A stretch of 64,000 bases of DNA, from NCBI GenBank assembly GCA_038025085.1, contig CM076139.1:43318807-43382806 (forward strand), in the 5' to 3' direction. The position numbers were made by a program, and so were the translations under genes. Shown here in pieces: positions 1 through 9,765 of this stretch (positions within the stretch are counted from its first letter, which is position 1; the number at the start of each line of letters is the position of its first letter). A model generated the notes under the pieces. It did no database searches. It was not told the origin of the DNA and worked only from the letters and a program-made list of their open reading frames with translations. The stretch is from Tetragonia tetragonoides. Taxonomy: Eukaryota > Streptophyta > Magnoliopsida > Caryophyllales > Aizoaceae.

Positions 1-30
1 CTAAATGATATTATGCATGTTAAAAGAAAA

Positions 31-222
31 TTACAACCATAAGGCTTTATTCATGCAAGCTAGTAACAGGGAGCTTTTTTTTTTTTTTTTTTTTACCACG
101 GTGCATCCTTTGGACAGCTTGGGATCACCATTGAGCTCTTCAGGATGCAAACAAATCAGGATCATGGCAAGGAGTTGAGTAGAAAACTTGAGTGATGCTT
201 TTCTTTGTTGATTGGCTTTCAT
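31..222 (-). CDS. Possible first exon of a small secreted peptide (unrecognised)
   Basis: A 63-codon minus-strand frame begins with Met and a basic N-terminus followed by a hydrophobic core (LLAMILICL), like a signal peptide, then a short tail with one further Cys. It ends in a Lys run that is only the complement of a T stretch at 76-94, and a GT donor-like site lies just before it (ACCGTG/GTAAAA), so only a first exon may be present. The rest of the gene would lie left of the window. I do not recognise it. The other frame in this stretch, 286-576 on the plus strand, has no recognisable feature. This may be chance coding. Confidence 0.15.
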   Translation of the reverse strand: MKANQQRKASLKFSTQLLAMILICLHPEELNGDPKLSKGCTVVKKKKKKSSLLLACMNKALWL

Positions 223-575
223 GGTTGAATTAACCTCCTATCATGTCAAAGTGTTCCATTAGATGAGAGGACATCCCTTGAATGTGTGACAAAGTACCTC
301 ATTCAGCATTCATGCAAAGTATATCGAGTTGGAGAGGTAGAACAAGAGCCGATGTTAAATGAACTCTTGGAATTTCAATATACCAACCGAATTGTCATAA
401 TGATCATAAGACGCCTTAAATGCTCCCCCACCACACGCCGTATGAACCCGGCAAAATATAAAGTTGAAAGAAAAAAGTATTGTAAACCATGTATAGAAAA
501 AGAATTCAGTGCTAAACAAGTGGATTTCTTTAATTTTTCAGTAAGTATGCATAGTTTGTTTAGTGATATTTGCTA

Positions 576-1119
576 ATGAAATATAAAATTTAATGCATAC
601 AAAAATAATTTAGGAAATTTTTTTATTTATTAAATTATTGATGAAATCCATTTAAGATGACCAATGGGTCCGCTAGATTCAGTTAATCGATCTTGATCTG
701 GATCCAGCTCTTACAAATCCTGTAGGGTCTGGACCGAGTTTGGATCTAGACACAAAAATATAAGTGGATTTGGACCAAGTCTGAATCTAGACACAAAAAT
801 ATACTCCCTCCGTTTTGAAGGTCAAACTTTATAAACTTTGACCATTGATTTTGGAAAAAATATAAGGATTTACAATGTAAAAATACTATCATTGGATTTG
901 TTTTAATTAGTACTTTCGGAAAATCTATTTTTTATAGTTTATGTGTTCATATAAACACAAATATTCATGGTCAAAATAATGCATTGGAGACCGTCCAAAA
1001 GTAAATGTTACCATTTTTCAGAAACGGATAGAGTAAATGGAACTGGATTTAAGTGGATCCGCTCCACACCAGGCTCATTGCCATCCCTAATATAAAAACC
1101 CCTTAACGCTAAAGTGCAT
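576..1119 (+). repeat. Direct repeat copy A, carrying a MITE
   Basis: This copy runs from ATGAAATATAAAATTTAATG to CTAAAGTGCAT and matches 2058-2371 in the same orientation, apart from the MITE at 804-1033. The segment reads TG...CA at its inner ends, so the pair could be short LTRs, but no 5-bp target duplication is visible outside them. The end around 1070-1091, read on the minus strand, is TAGGGATGGCAATGAG, a word common at hAT-type ends. The family is therefore unresolved. Confidence 0.7.
804..1033. mobile_element. Stowaway-like MITE
   Basis: The element begins CTCCCTCCGTTTT and ends GAAACGGATAGAG, an imperfect terminal inverted repeat of the classic Stowaway type, and is flanked by the dinucleotide TA on both sides (802-803 and 1034-1035). 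The sister repeat at 2280-2290 has the uninterrupted site with a single TA, which fixes both ends. Stowaway MITEs are moved by Tc1/mariner transposases. No coding capacity is present. Confidence 0.9.
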
Positions 1120-2057
1120 AGGGCTGCACAAGAATAGGTCCAGACCGGCTATTTAGACCGGACCTAACCGAATCGGGTCAGACCTAAACCGAACCTATTG
1201 TATTCGGTTAAGTCCACGGTCCAGCTTTTATAGAATTTCGGTTTAGGTTCGATTCGGTCTTTTTTCCGATTTGGACCTGATTGTACCTGGTTGGACCAAA
1301 ACTAATGAATTGCAAAAAAAAAAAAAAAAAAAAAAAATAAGTTCGTATTTAGGTTTATGGTTTTGGTTTTGTTCAGCCGTTCCCAATCCAAACACTCAAT
1401 CCCGACTTCCCCCTGTCTCTCTCTCCCTCCCTCTGACTCTCCGACCTCCTCCCTGCGATTCTACGAAGCCATCTCCGGCCTGACTTGCGAAGACAACTGC
1501 TGCTACTTTTAATTTGTCTCCTCCTATTGCTGTTCTCTGCCATTCACAATATGCTCCTCTCTCTCTCTCTATTGGGTTTCTTCAATTTAGTGCTGATGTT
1601 CTTTAATTATTTACAAAGTAGTTGTTGGGCATCAAAATTTTGCGATTTAAGCTCGTGGGTTTGATTGGTTGCTTGGCTTTTTGGCTGATATTATCTTTTA
1701 TTGTTCTGGGTTTCAATCTTTTTGTGTACCTATTAGACTATTTATGAATTTGTTGCTCTTTGAAATCTATGAGATTATTATGGTGTAATCTCTTGTTGAT
1801 TTGTTGTGGAAGATATGGTAGAGCTAATGATGTTGGGATGGAGCTGATACGAGGTTCAAATCCTTAAAAGGGAAGAATTTGGGAATAGATTAAAAGAAAT
1901 AATGGAGCTTAAAACAAATCAGGTCCAGGTCTATTCATGTTAGGTCCAGGTTTTTTCAGGTTTGATTAGGTCCTTGACCTAATACTTATAGGTTAGGTCC
2001 ACGGTTCACCAATTTACTAGATTTAGGTTCGGTCCGTTTCTGTTAGGTTTTGGACCT
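1120..2057. other. Spacer between direct repeats with gene-leader-like sequence
   Basis: No protein-coding gene is supported. Both ends are rich in GGTCC/ACCGAACC words in direct and inverted order (1130-1270 and 1915-2055), resembling subterminal repeats of a non-autonomous DNA element. The middle holds an A-run (1314-1337) and a CT-rich stretch (1415-1460, 1555-1570) like a plant 5' leader. It could be a captured leader inside a DNA transposon or the interior of a small LTR element. Confidence 0.4.
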
Positions 2058-2371
2058 ATGAAATATAAAATTTAATGCATATAAAATAATTTAGGAAATT
2101 TTTTTTATTTATTAAATTATTGATGAAATCCATTTAAGACGACCAATGGGTCCGCTAGTTTCAGTTAATCGGTCTTGATCTGAATCCAGCTCTTACAAAC
2201 CCTGTAGGGTTCGGACCGAATTTGAATCTAGACACGAAAATATAAATTGATTTGGACCAAATCTGAATCTAGACACAAAAATATAAATGGATCTGGATTT
2301 AAGTGGATCCGCTCCACACCAGGCTCATTGCCATCCCTAATATCAAATCCCCTTAACGCTAAAGTGCATGT
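2058..2371 (+). repeat. Direct repeat copy B, MITE-free
   Basis: This is the second copy of the 576-1119 repeat, in the same orientation and without the Stowaway insertion. It therefore shows the empty target site (ACACAAAAATATAAATGG at about 2273-2290). Differences from copy A are scattered substitutions and small indels, so the duplication is not very recent. Confidence 0.7.
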
Positions 2372-2519
2372 ATGATTTTGAATTTTTTTTTAATGAATAT
2401 TTGAGTTTTATCTAGCTAACTTGATTTTGATTATTATCAAGCTAATTGGTTCTTCCACGAAAATGCACGTTTGGAATTATCGCATCTATCTTGCTAAATA
2501 ATAGTTGTGCTTATCGAAT

Positions 2520-2885
2520 GTATATATATATATATATGTAAAATTGAGTTCTCACCAAGCATTGAATAGGTAATAAATACCCATAAATGCATGGGTAATT
2601 TAAAATAATTTTTGTTTTATTTTAATAAGAAATAAGTAACATAAGTATTATATTTATTATCCAAAAAAAAAAATATATATATATATATTATACATTCACT
2701 AAAAATGTAATTTCTTTGTTAAATGTGTTTTTTTGTTGTTGATAAAAAATATTATTATTGTTCTTTGCTACTCCTATTATTCAACTTTACATATTGATAT
2801 GATTAAAAAATTTATTATATTTCTTCTAATAACAGAGTATGCATGATAAACAAGAACCCGTGCATCGCACGGGCATAAAATCTAG
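2520..2885 (+). mobile_element. Helitron-like tandem unit 1
   Basis: This A+T-rich unit ends with the 17-nt hairpin at 2857-2873 (CCCGTGC/ATC/GCACGGG), eight bases and then CTAG (2882-2885) followed by T. That is the standard plant Helitron 3' end: a hairpin shortly before CTRR, inserted next to T. The left edge is blurred by a TA microsatellite at about 2520-2537. No Rep/helicase frame is present. Confidence 0.65.
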
Positions 2886-3232
2886 TATATATGTATAATT
2901 GAGTTCTCACCAAGGTGGCATTGAATATGCAATAAATAGTCATAAATGCATGGGTGATTAAAAAGAAATCAAAAATACTTTTTTATTTTATTTTAATAAA
3001 AAAAAAACAACATAAGTATAATATTTATTGTCCTAAAAAAAATATATTATATATATTCACTAAAAATGTAATTTTTTTATTTAAATGTGTTTTTTTGTTG
3101 ATAAAAATATTATTATTGTTTATTGCTACTCAACTTTGTTATTTGATATGATTAACTTTTTATTATTATTTTGATTCTAATAACAGAGTATGATAAACAA
3201 GAACCCGTGCATCGCACGGGCACGAAATCTAG
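2886..3232 (+). mobile_element. Helitron-like tandem unit 2
   Basis: It starts directly after the CTAG of unit 1 and repeats its sequence (ATTGAGTTCTCACCAAG near the start, long A+T-rich middle). It ends with hairpin 3204-3220 and CTAG at 3229-3232. It is non-coding; the frame at 2954-3151 is a low-complexity Lys/Ile artefact. Confidence 0.65.
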
Positions 3233-3570
3233 TATGTATGTAAAATTGAGTTCTCACCAAGCATTGAATAAGTAATAAATAGTCATAAATGCATGAGTGA
3301 TTAAAAAGAAACTAAAAATAGTTTTATTTTATTTTAATAAGAAATAAGTAACATAAGTATTATATTTATTATCCTAAATTTTTTTTATAAATTCACTAAA
3401 AATGTAATTTCTTTGTTAAATATATTTTTTTGATAAAAATATTATTATTGTCCTTTGCTACTCCTATTATTCAACTTTATATATTGATATGATTAAAAAA
3501 ACTTTATCATATTATAACAGAGTGTGCATGATAAACAAAAACCCGTGCATCGCACGGACATGAAATCTAG
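3233..3570 (+). mobile_element. Helitron-like tandem unit 3
   Basis: This is the third head-to-tail copy. It ends with hairpin 3542-3558 (one stem base changed) and CTAG at 3567-3570, followed by T. The three ends are nearly identical while the interiors differ by indels. No autonomous partner is in the window. Confidence 0.6.
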
Positions 3571-4146
3571 TTATGTTTTAGATTTCTATTTTGTCAAATA
3601 GCATCTCCCTTATAGATGTCATATGTGATATGACCATTTACTGTTATTATTAATGAATGTTCTTTTTCCCTTAAAAAAATACTACCTAACTTGTATTTTG
3701 AGTTATGTTTTGAATTTGCAGTAAACAAATGGAACAATGATAGATAATGATATTAATATCAATAAGATATTGCGATGGTTAGCAAGCATGAAGTAAGATA
3801 TTTGAATCTTTAACTATTTCATAGTAGGGTTATTATGTGAGTTACGCTTTAGATTGTTCTGTCTGTGTAGGAAAAGATTTTTAACAATACTTAAGAAACT
3901 GTCTTTGAACAACATTAGACCGATGCTTCCCATTTGAATATGTGTTAACGCGATTATACAGTTTATAATTCTAAAGATATTGTAGGATGATTTTGGAGAA
4001 ACTATTTGATGAGGATTGCTCTTCAGAACAAAGTTTTAACTAGCTTCGTATTTGAGGATGATTATATACAAACATGAATTCACCCCTAATTGTCGGACAA
4101 AGTCTCCCCACAAAATGTGTCCATATGAGCTACTTACAATATATAA
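3571..4146. other. A+T-rich spacer, nothing recognised
   Basis: There is no long frame, repeat pair, splice-supported exon or terminal inverted repeat that I can defend in this stretch. Confidence 0.5.
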
Positions 4147-4509
4147 ATGTCTTCAAGCAACAAAGAAAAAGCAGCTAGACCAAAATTGTTGGTAGTCTTG
4201 TATAACATGATCTTTATCAAATTTGGTGTGCAAATGCTAATGGTGTGGCTAGCACATGTGGGATTCGTAGCTTTTTATTTATTTTGTTATGTATTTGTTT
4301 TGGGGGTTAGCCCCTCTCCGTTGGTGTATGACTTTCTAAATCGATATGTGCTTGTTCGAAGGCACAGAGGTCAATTCAATAAATTTACGTACAACGAGGG
4401 AGGGGGACTCGTACCTACGATATTTTATTTAAATTCCTTGATTTATTCCAACCAATTTAGACTTTTGAAAATCCAGATTCCGATTGAGAATGAATGCAGA
4501 ATAATATAA
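4147..4509 (+). CDS. Unrecognised 120-codon ORF, doubtful
   Basis: This ATG frame predicts a short basic N-terminus, a hydrophobic stretch at about residues 25-60 that could be one or two membrane segments, and a basic C-terminal half. I recognise no domain. The composition (many Phe, Leu, Tyr, Val codons) is what A+T-rich non-coding plant DNA gives by chance. No promoter or splice sites stand out. It lies between Helitron units and LTR-like sequence, so it may be repeat debris. Confidence 0.15.
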   Translation: MSSSNKEKAARPKLLVVLYNMIFIKFGVQMLMVWLAHVGFVAFYLFCYVFVLGVSPSPLVYDFLNRYVLVRRHRGQFNKFTYNEGGGLVPTIFYLNSLIYSNQFRLLKIQIPIENECRII

Positions 4510-5380
4510 ACGATAAAGTTAAATATGCTGAAAATCGAAAATAATTAATTACGAAAATAGAAACCGAAACCCCTACTTGATAATCAAGCCTAGGCCACGA
4601 CCACCCATGCATGGTGGCCCATGGCCCGACCCAACATCATCACCACCACCCACCGACCACCATGGCCGGTGAAGGGCGATCGTCGGTGCTCTGGCAAGGC
4701 GAAGAGAGAGAGAGAGAGAGAACACGAGAGAGAGAGAGAGCGAGTGAGAGAGAGAGAGAGAGAGAGGCGACAACGTCTGGGCCGTCGTGCTTGGCGATCG
4801 CCGGCCACCGTCCAGGTGGCGACCAGGCGGTGGTCGCGGCCGTCTGCGACTGCAAGGGGAAGGGCGAGCGAAAGAGAAAGAGAAAAATAAAGAGAAGACG
4901 AGAGAGAAGAGAATTACCGCCGGTGAAGGGAGGCGACGGTGGTGGTTTTCGACAAGTTGGGCGGAGGAGAGAGAGAGAGTGAGGTCGGGTGAGAGAGAGA
5001 AGGGAAGAGAGAGATGTGAGGGTTTAGACTCAGTTTTGCAAATTGATTACTTGACCCATCTTTTTCTTTATATAGGCCCCAAGTCAAAGAAAGTCAAGAG
5101 GAGGAATTAGGGAGGCTTTAATTTAATTATCTGAATATATTTGATAATTAAAACTAATAAAAAATATATGAATAATTCATATTCATATATAAAACAACTT
5201 AATTAAACTCCCAATACTTTGATAAATATAAATCCCGAAACCTACATTATAATAATAAATATTATTACGGCTTAAATTGAATAATTCGAATCATTGAATA
5301 TAAATATGATTTAATTTCCGAAATTATTTATAAACTATTTATAAATCAATATAATAATTATAGAAAATATTGGGGTATCA
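4510..5380 (-). repeat. LTR-like fragment (gypsy type), minus strand
   Basis: Read on the minus strand, the stretch starts at 5380 with TGATACCCCAATATTTTC, resembling the TGTAATACCCC start of the gypsy LTR at 54220. It continues A+T-rich to a TATA box (complement of 5068-5077, CTATATAAAG), then a CT-rich leader and a G+C-rich block. That order of U3, TATA and CT-rich leader suits an LTR. No second end or target duplication was found. Short Arg/Glu-rich frames here are products of (GA)n. Confidence 0.35.
4703..4766. repeat. (GA)n microsatellite
   Basis: GA dinucleotide tracts interrupted by AACAC and CGAGT. Further GA tracts occur at 4965-5015 in the same LTR-like fragment. Confidence 0.85.
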
Positions 5381-5383
5381 TAG

Positions 5384-6597
5384 TTGCTGCATCTGATTTT
5401 AGACCAATAGCATGTTGTAACACCATTTACAAATGCATATCTAAAATCTTATGTGATAGACTAAGGCATGTTTTATCTGAGTTGGTATCTCTGAATCAAG
5501 GTGCCTTTGTGAATGGGAGAAATATTGTGCATAATGTCATGATTTGTCAAGATATAATCAAGCATTACAAGAAGAAAAATGTTTCTGCTAGATGTTTACT
5601 GAAGATTGATTTAAGCAAATCCTATGATACCATTTATTGGGATTTTGTTCAGTGGTTTTAAATTCCCTAAAAAAGATTATACCTGGATTTTAGCCTATGT
5701 GAGAACTGCATCTTTCAACCTTTGTGTGAATGGGGATTTCTTTGGCTATTTTGAAGGGAAAAGAGGGGATTAGGCAGGGTGATCCCGTTTCTCCACTGAT
5801 TTTTGTATTGGTTATGGAGTATTTATCCAGATTTTGAAGATTATGGGTGGTCTACCAGACTACAGATACCATCTGATGGGCAAATCATTGGAACTAAACC
5901 ATATTTGCTTTGCAGATGACCTCGTGGTCTTCTGCAAAAGCAAATAGTTCCTCTATAACTAGGGTAATTGAAGCTTTCCAATACTTTTCAAAAGTTACTG
6001 GATTAAATGCTAACAACCATAAGTCTCATTGCTATAAAGTTGGGTTTCTCAGACAGTAAAAAGCCATCTCTTACAGATCACAGGGTTTCAAGAAGGAACT
6101 CTCCCTATGATATATTTGGGAGTTCCCCTTACAATTTCAAGATGGAATCAGCTTGAATGTTCTTTCTTGGTGGGCAGAATCACAAAGAACCTGCATACCT
6201 GGGCTTCTACGAACTTGTCCTATGCAGGAATGTGCCAACTGATCAACTCTGTTCTTAAGTCCCTCCATATATATTGGTCAAGTATCTTTGTGCTACCAAC
6301 TGGAGTGCTAATTTTGATTGAGAAAAAATGCAGGCAAACCCTGGGGGGGGGGGGGGGGACAAACTCCAAAAGGAAAACTAGCCTTGTTGCTTGGGACTTA
6401 GTCTGCAGACAAAGAAAAAATGGTGGTTTACAGATAACACAACGCAAAACATGGAATCAGGCTTTGAATGGCAAGCATTTGTGGTCTATCTCAAAAAAGC
6501 AAGACAATTTGTGGGTTAAATGGGTTAATGAAGTATATATGAAGGGTGCAAGGCTGTGGGATTGTTTACTGAAACAGGGTGCTAGTTGGTACTGAAG
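5384..6597 (+). pseudogene. LINE reverse transcriptase, decayed
   Basis: Translated pieces carry the plant L1 RT signatures in order: DFRPIACCN (about 5397), NQGAFVNGRNI with a following ICQD (about 5495-5555), LLKIDLSKSYDT (about 5605-5635, the RT A-motif region), a [24 protein letters not shown] block (about 5765-5825), then degraded sequence where F/YADD is expected (FALQMTS-like at about 5910, with the frame lost). From 6107 the frame is open for 162 codons with YLGVPLT, SYAG, WSSIFVLP and GGLQI blocks typical of the region after the palm and thumb. At least three frame changes and several stops occur. A run of 17 G at 6342-6358 lies in this frame. The enzyme would have copied LINE RNA at a nicked chromosomal target. 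Confidence 0.85.
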
Positions 6598-6599
6598 TA

Positions 6600-6950
6600 A
6601 ATTGTGCAAGTTGAAAAGGTTGTTTCAAGCAGGCTATGAAGATGATGGCAAATGGACTGGTACAGCCACAGGGGAGTACAATGCTGCCAATGGCTATCAG
6701 TTCATTACAGGCTCCTACGCCAAATGTAGGCATGCAGATCTGGTTTGGAACTCATGTAGCATGCCAAGACACAAGTTCTGTTGCTGGTTGGCACATAAGG
6801 AATAACTGCTTACATAAGACAGAATTCAGAAAATGGGATTCTTGAGAGGCAATGAGATACACTACAAATGCCATGAAGAGATAGAAACTCACCAACATCT
6901 TTTCTTTCAGTGCAGAATATCCCAATCCCTTGTTGCAGGTATTAAAACTT
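6600..6950 (+). pseudogene. LINE zf-RVT-like C-terminal segment, decayed
   Basis: Two overlapping frames read ADLVWNSCSMPRHKFCCWLA followed, after stops, by ETHQHLFFQC. This is the conserved W-x2-PRH-x3-WLA ... H-x2-FFQC pattern of the zinc-binding segment that follows plant LINE reverse transcriptases. It is frameshifted near 6800. Confidence 0.75.
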
Positions 6951-7400
6951 GACTTGATCGGAGAACAAATGCATAAAACATACAGAATGTGTTCAACTGG
7001 ATCAACAGGACACTAAAAACAAAGTTGCAGAAAAATGTTCAGTGCAGCTCTTGCAGCTTTAATCTATACAATTTGGAGGGAGAGAAATAATGTGTGCTTC
7101 AACAACAAAAGCACCCTTGATGATGTCTAGGTCAGCAATATTAAGGTCACAGTTAGAGCTCGTTTAAGCAGCCTTGATACAAGAAAATTGAAGAGAGCTG
7201 ACAGAGAATTACTTAGCAAAGTGATGTAATAATTTTGCTTTTTATGATTCTTCTGTTGTTTGTAATAGCTTTTATTGTGGTGATGACATGCATTGGAACT
7301 GAGCTGTAGTTTTCAGTGTTGTTTCCTCTTGCTAGGTTGTAATGCTGCCTATTTTGGTAATGAGAAGTACTATCTTTCTACCAAAAAAAATAAAAATAAA

Positions 7401-7777
7401 TAAAGAAGTCCTAGGATAAATTTTTAATTTAAATAAGATTACACGTTACGTGTTTATGATTATATTTTATGATATACATGTACTAGATATACACCTAGTT
7501 TAATATCAATGGTATTGCTAACATTAGAAAAATTAAGAAACAAATTCAAACCTTTGACAGAACGTGCAAAGTAAGGAAACTCTTATTGTCATTTCTAGAT
7601 TAATTATAATTAGCTAGGCTCTATTTTTTATTTATTTATAATTAACTAAGCTCTATTTTTAAGTTCAATTATACTACATTTATTCGTATTTATTCAAACA
7701 AATTCCTATCTTTAAGCACAATCACCAAAATTATTTCAAATTACTCATATTCCCAATTAGGTTACTCACCATGCCAT
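7401..7777. other. A+T-rich spacer / PR-1 upstream region
   Basis: There is no gene. An imperfect ~36-bp duplication (TAATTATAATTAGCTAGG and a near copy, 7601-7662) and one TTGAC core at 7554-7558, the element recognised by WRKY factors, lie upstream of the PR-1 TATA box. Whether they control the gene is not shown. Confidence 0.4.
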
Positions 7778-7787
7778 CTATAAATAC
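7778..7787 (+). promoter_or_regulatory. TATA box of the PR-1 gene
   Basis: CTATAAATAC lies 63 bases before the ATG, with a CA-rich start region and a C-rich leader between. The spacing suits a short plant 5' leader. Confidence 0.7.
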
Positions 7788-7849
7788 AATGTACCCACCA
7801 AGTCGTTAATTTCATCCCCCATCATCCCTAAACTTATCTCTCCTAAACA

Positions 7850-8350
7850 ATGGCTAGTCTCTCCAACCTTTCCCTTGCCATTGTTTTTGTTATATTCCTT
7901 TCTTTAGTTGACATTTCTACTAGCATAATCCAAGATGACGACCGGCTACAATATATTGTGTCACACAACCAAGCACGTGCGGCAGACAACATGCACCCAA
8001 TTGTGTGGAACGACACCGTTGCAGACTTTGCCAAGTCATACGCTCAAGAAAGATCTATTGATTGCCAATTACAGCACTCTCAGGACGAGCGTTATGGCGA
8101 AAACATAGCAATGGGAAGTGGGCCTCTAAGCCCAACCGAAGCCGTTCAAATGTGGGTCGGAGAGAAGCCTGATTATGATTATGCCTCTAATACATGTACA
8201 GAAGGAAAAATGTGTGGGCATTACACACAAATTGTTTGGAGAGATACTACATCAATTGGGTGTGCAAGTGCACACTGTCAAAATGGGGGGACATTTATCA
8301 CTTGCAACTATTATCCTCCTGGAAATTATATTGGAGAAAGGCCTTACTAG
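7850..8350 (+). CDS. PR1: Pathogenesis-related protein 1 (CAP superfamily), secreted
   Basis: This is an intact intronless 166-residue protein, the usual length for basic or acidic plant PR-1. Residues 1 to about 25 form a signal peptide (hydrophobic core LAIVFVIFLSLV) for secretion to the apoplast. The CAP domain has the putative metal/tetrad residues His39, Glu84 (GENIA), Glu105 and His124, and all six conserved cysteines (72, 116, 122, 138, 143, 152). Both family signatures are present: GHYTQIVWRDTTSIGC and FITCNYYPPGNY. The C-terminal 11 residues, PPGNYIGERPY after CNYY, match the CAPE-type peptide that is cut from PR-1 in defence signalling. PR-1 proteins bind sterols and are induced by salicylate and pathogens. 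The start is the first ATG after a TATA box at 7778. It is flanked by repeats and is the only apparently intact host gene here. Confidence 0.96.
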   Translation: MASLSNLSLAIVFVIFLSLVDISTSIIQDDDRLQYIVSHNQARAADNMHPIVWNDTVADFAKSYAQERSIDCQLQHSQDERYGENIAMGSGPLSPTEAVQMWVGEKPDYDYASNTCTEGKMCGHYTQIVWRDTTSIGCASAHCQNGGTFITCNYYPPGNYIGERPY

Positions 8351-8457
8351 GCTACATATTTTTTGTATAGGTCCAAATAATCACTTATTGTTACTTCTTG
8401 TACATAATTATTATTGGATACAAATTATTATTGTATCATTGATTTACCAAAAGAGTA

Positions 8458-8463
8458 AATAAA
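8458..8463 (+). terminator. Candidate poly(A) signal of PR-1
   Basis: AATAAA lies 107 bases after the stop codon, followed by an A-run. It is a plausible near-upstream element for 3' end formation. Confidence 0.45.
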
Positions 8464-8659
8464 AAAACAAAAGGAGATATTTTGACACTATTTTTCTCAG
8501 TTCTTATGGTAAAAGGTGAAATCTAAATTTTTCCCTATTATTTAGGGCTCATTAAATTTCAGCTTAGTATACAAAATTGTATTTACTATTTAACGACATA
8601 CAATCATCTCATTCACATCCAACATTGCACAAATTATGATTTTAGCTTCATCTTACCTA

Positions 8660-8760
8660 GTGCCAACGAGGTCTTCTCCTAGTGGTTAAGATTGAGACTC
8701 TTAGCTTTTATATTGTTGGTTTAACTTTCCTCTTCCATGTTGTGTGTATCATATAATCAC
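8660..8760 (+). repeat. Possible SINE remnant (pol III boxes)
   Basis: CTCCTAGTGGTTAAGA at 8677-8692 resembles a tRNA-type A box (TRGYNNAGTGG), and GGTTTAACTTTCC about 26 bases later resembles a weak B box. Together they would mark a tRNA-derived SINE head. There are no clear ends or target duplication. The rest of 8464-8853 shows nothing. Confidence 0.25.
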
Positions 8761-8853
8761 AAAGATTCCTACTTGTTTAAATCATTTTTGATCTATGTTT
8801 GTATGCATCCTACAGTTACTTTGCATTAATTTTTGTAATGAACTTTTATGGCC

Positions 8854-9083
<230 letters not shown>

Positions 9084-9725
9084 GCTGCATAATCATTATC
9101 GCGCTACTATTAATACTGGTTGATGTGTTTAGTAAAATAAAAAAGAACACACTTAATAAGAATAAATATTACATTCGTTTTAGAAAAAAGTCTAAATAGA
9201 TGTATGATTCCACACACCTCGCTCTTTATATTTATACCTCCTTTATGGTACAACTTTCATATTCTTCTCCGATGTGGGACTTATATTCGTTTAAACTATT
9301 TTCTCCCTCTATGCTTCCTTATTACATGTAATAATAATAGATTCATAATTGGAAAAAGTTGCCTAATTTTATTAATGATGTTGATATGATTTTTTCCGGT
9401 TACTTTGACTAATTGAAAAATGATTAGTATGAAATGGAAAAAATATTCTTTCCATTAATCAATTGATTAGGAGATCTCTTGGATGGATATTCTTTCATTA
9501 GCTGGGAACTAATGTTCCTAAGACCTCCGTCTTAACAACTAGGCAAAGACCTTATTGACTAGAAAGGTCATAATATAATCTAACTTTTATCAAAATAATT
9601 AATTAATTGTAAGTTCCTATTTGGTTGGTGAATGTCACCAACTTTCATTTTCCTCACATGTATTTAGGTGTACTATACTTTCTTTATGTCAGGTTTAATT
9701 TGACCATGTATGACAGCCATACATG
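9084..9725. other. Spacer, nothing recognised
   Basis: A+T-rich sequence without a defendable gene or repeat. The frame at 9204-9389 has no domain. Confidence 0.4.
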
Positions 9726-9765
9726 TTCCAAGCTTTGTTCTCTCTCTCACTAAAGTCATGTCACC
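9726..9765 (+). repeat. LTR scrap fused to gag
   Basis: CCAAGCTTTGTTCTC through CACTAAAG and GTCACC matches the interior of the element's 3' LTR at about 38581-38622, with a few mismatches, and is followed at once by gag coding sequence. The bases that should lie between (the rest of the LTR, primer-binding site and gag start) are missing, so this is a deletion junction. Confidence 0.5.

Larger units (their letters stand above)
5381..7400 (+). mobile_element. 5'-truncated L1-type LINE
   Basis: The element contains, in order, remnants of a non-LTR reverse transcriptase, its C-terminal region, a zf-RVT-like segment and an A-rich tail (7382-7404). There are no LTRs. The endonuclease and the first part of the RT are missing: the sequence begins inside the RT, directly against the LTR-like end at 5380. 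I found no clear target-site duplication. Many stops and frameshifts show it is dead. Confidence 0.85.

Noticed and set aside
286..576. 96-codon plus-strand frame near the left edge
   Set aside because: No domain, no promoter or splice support, and its end runs into the repeat start.
576..2371. The direct repeat pair as a complete small LTR element (TRIM)
   Set aside because: The ends read TG...CA, but no target duplication, primer-binding site or polypurine tract was found; kept as direct repeats.
4573..5110. Several Arg/Glu- or Ser/Leu-rich frames
   Set aside because: They follow (GA)n/(CT)n tracts on both strands within the LTR-like fragment.
6342..6358. Run of 17 G as a G-quadruplex or slippage site
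   Set aside because: A single homopolymer in a decayed LINE; more likely a length-unstable tract or a sequencing problem.
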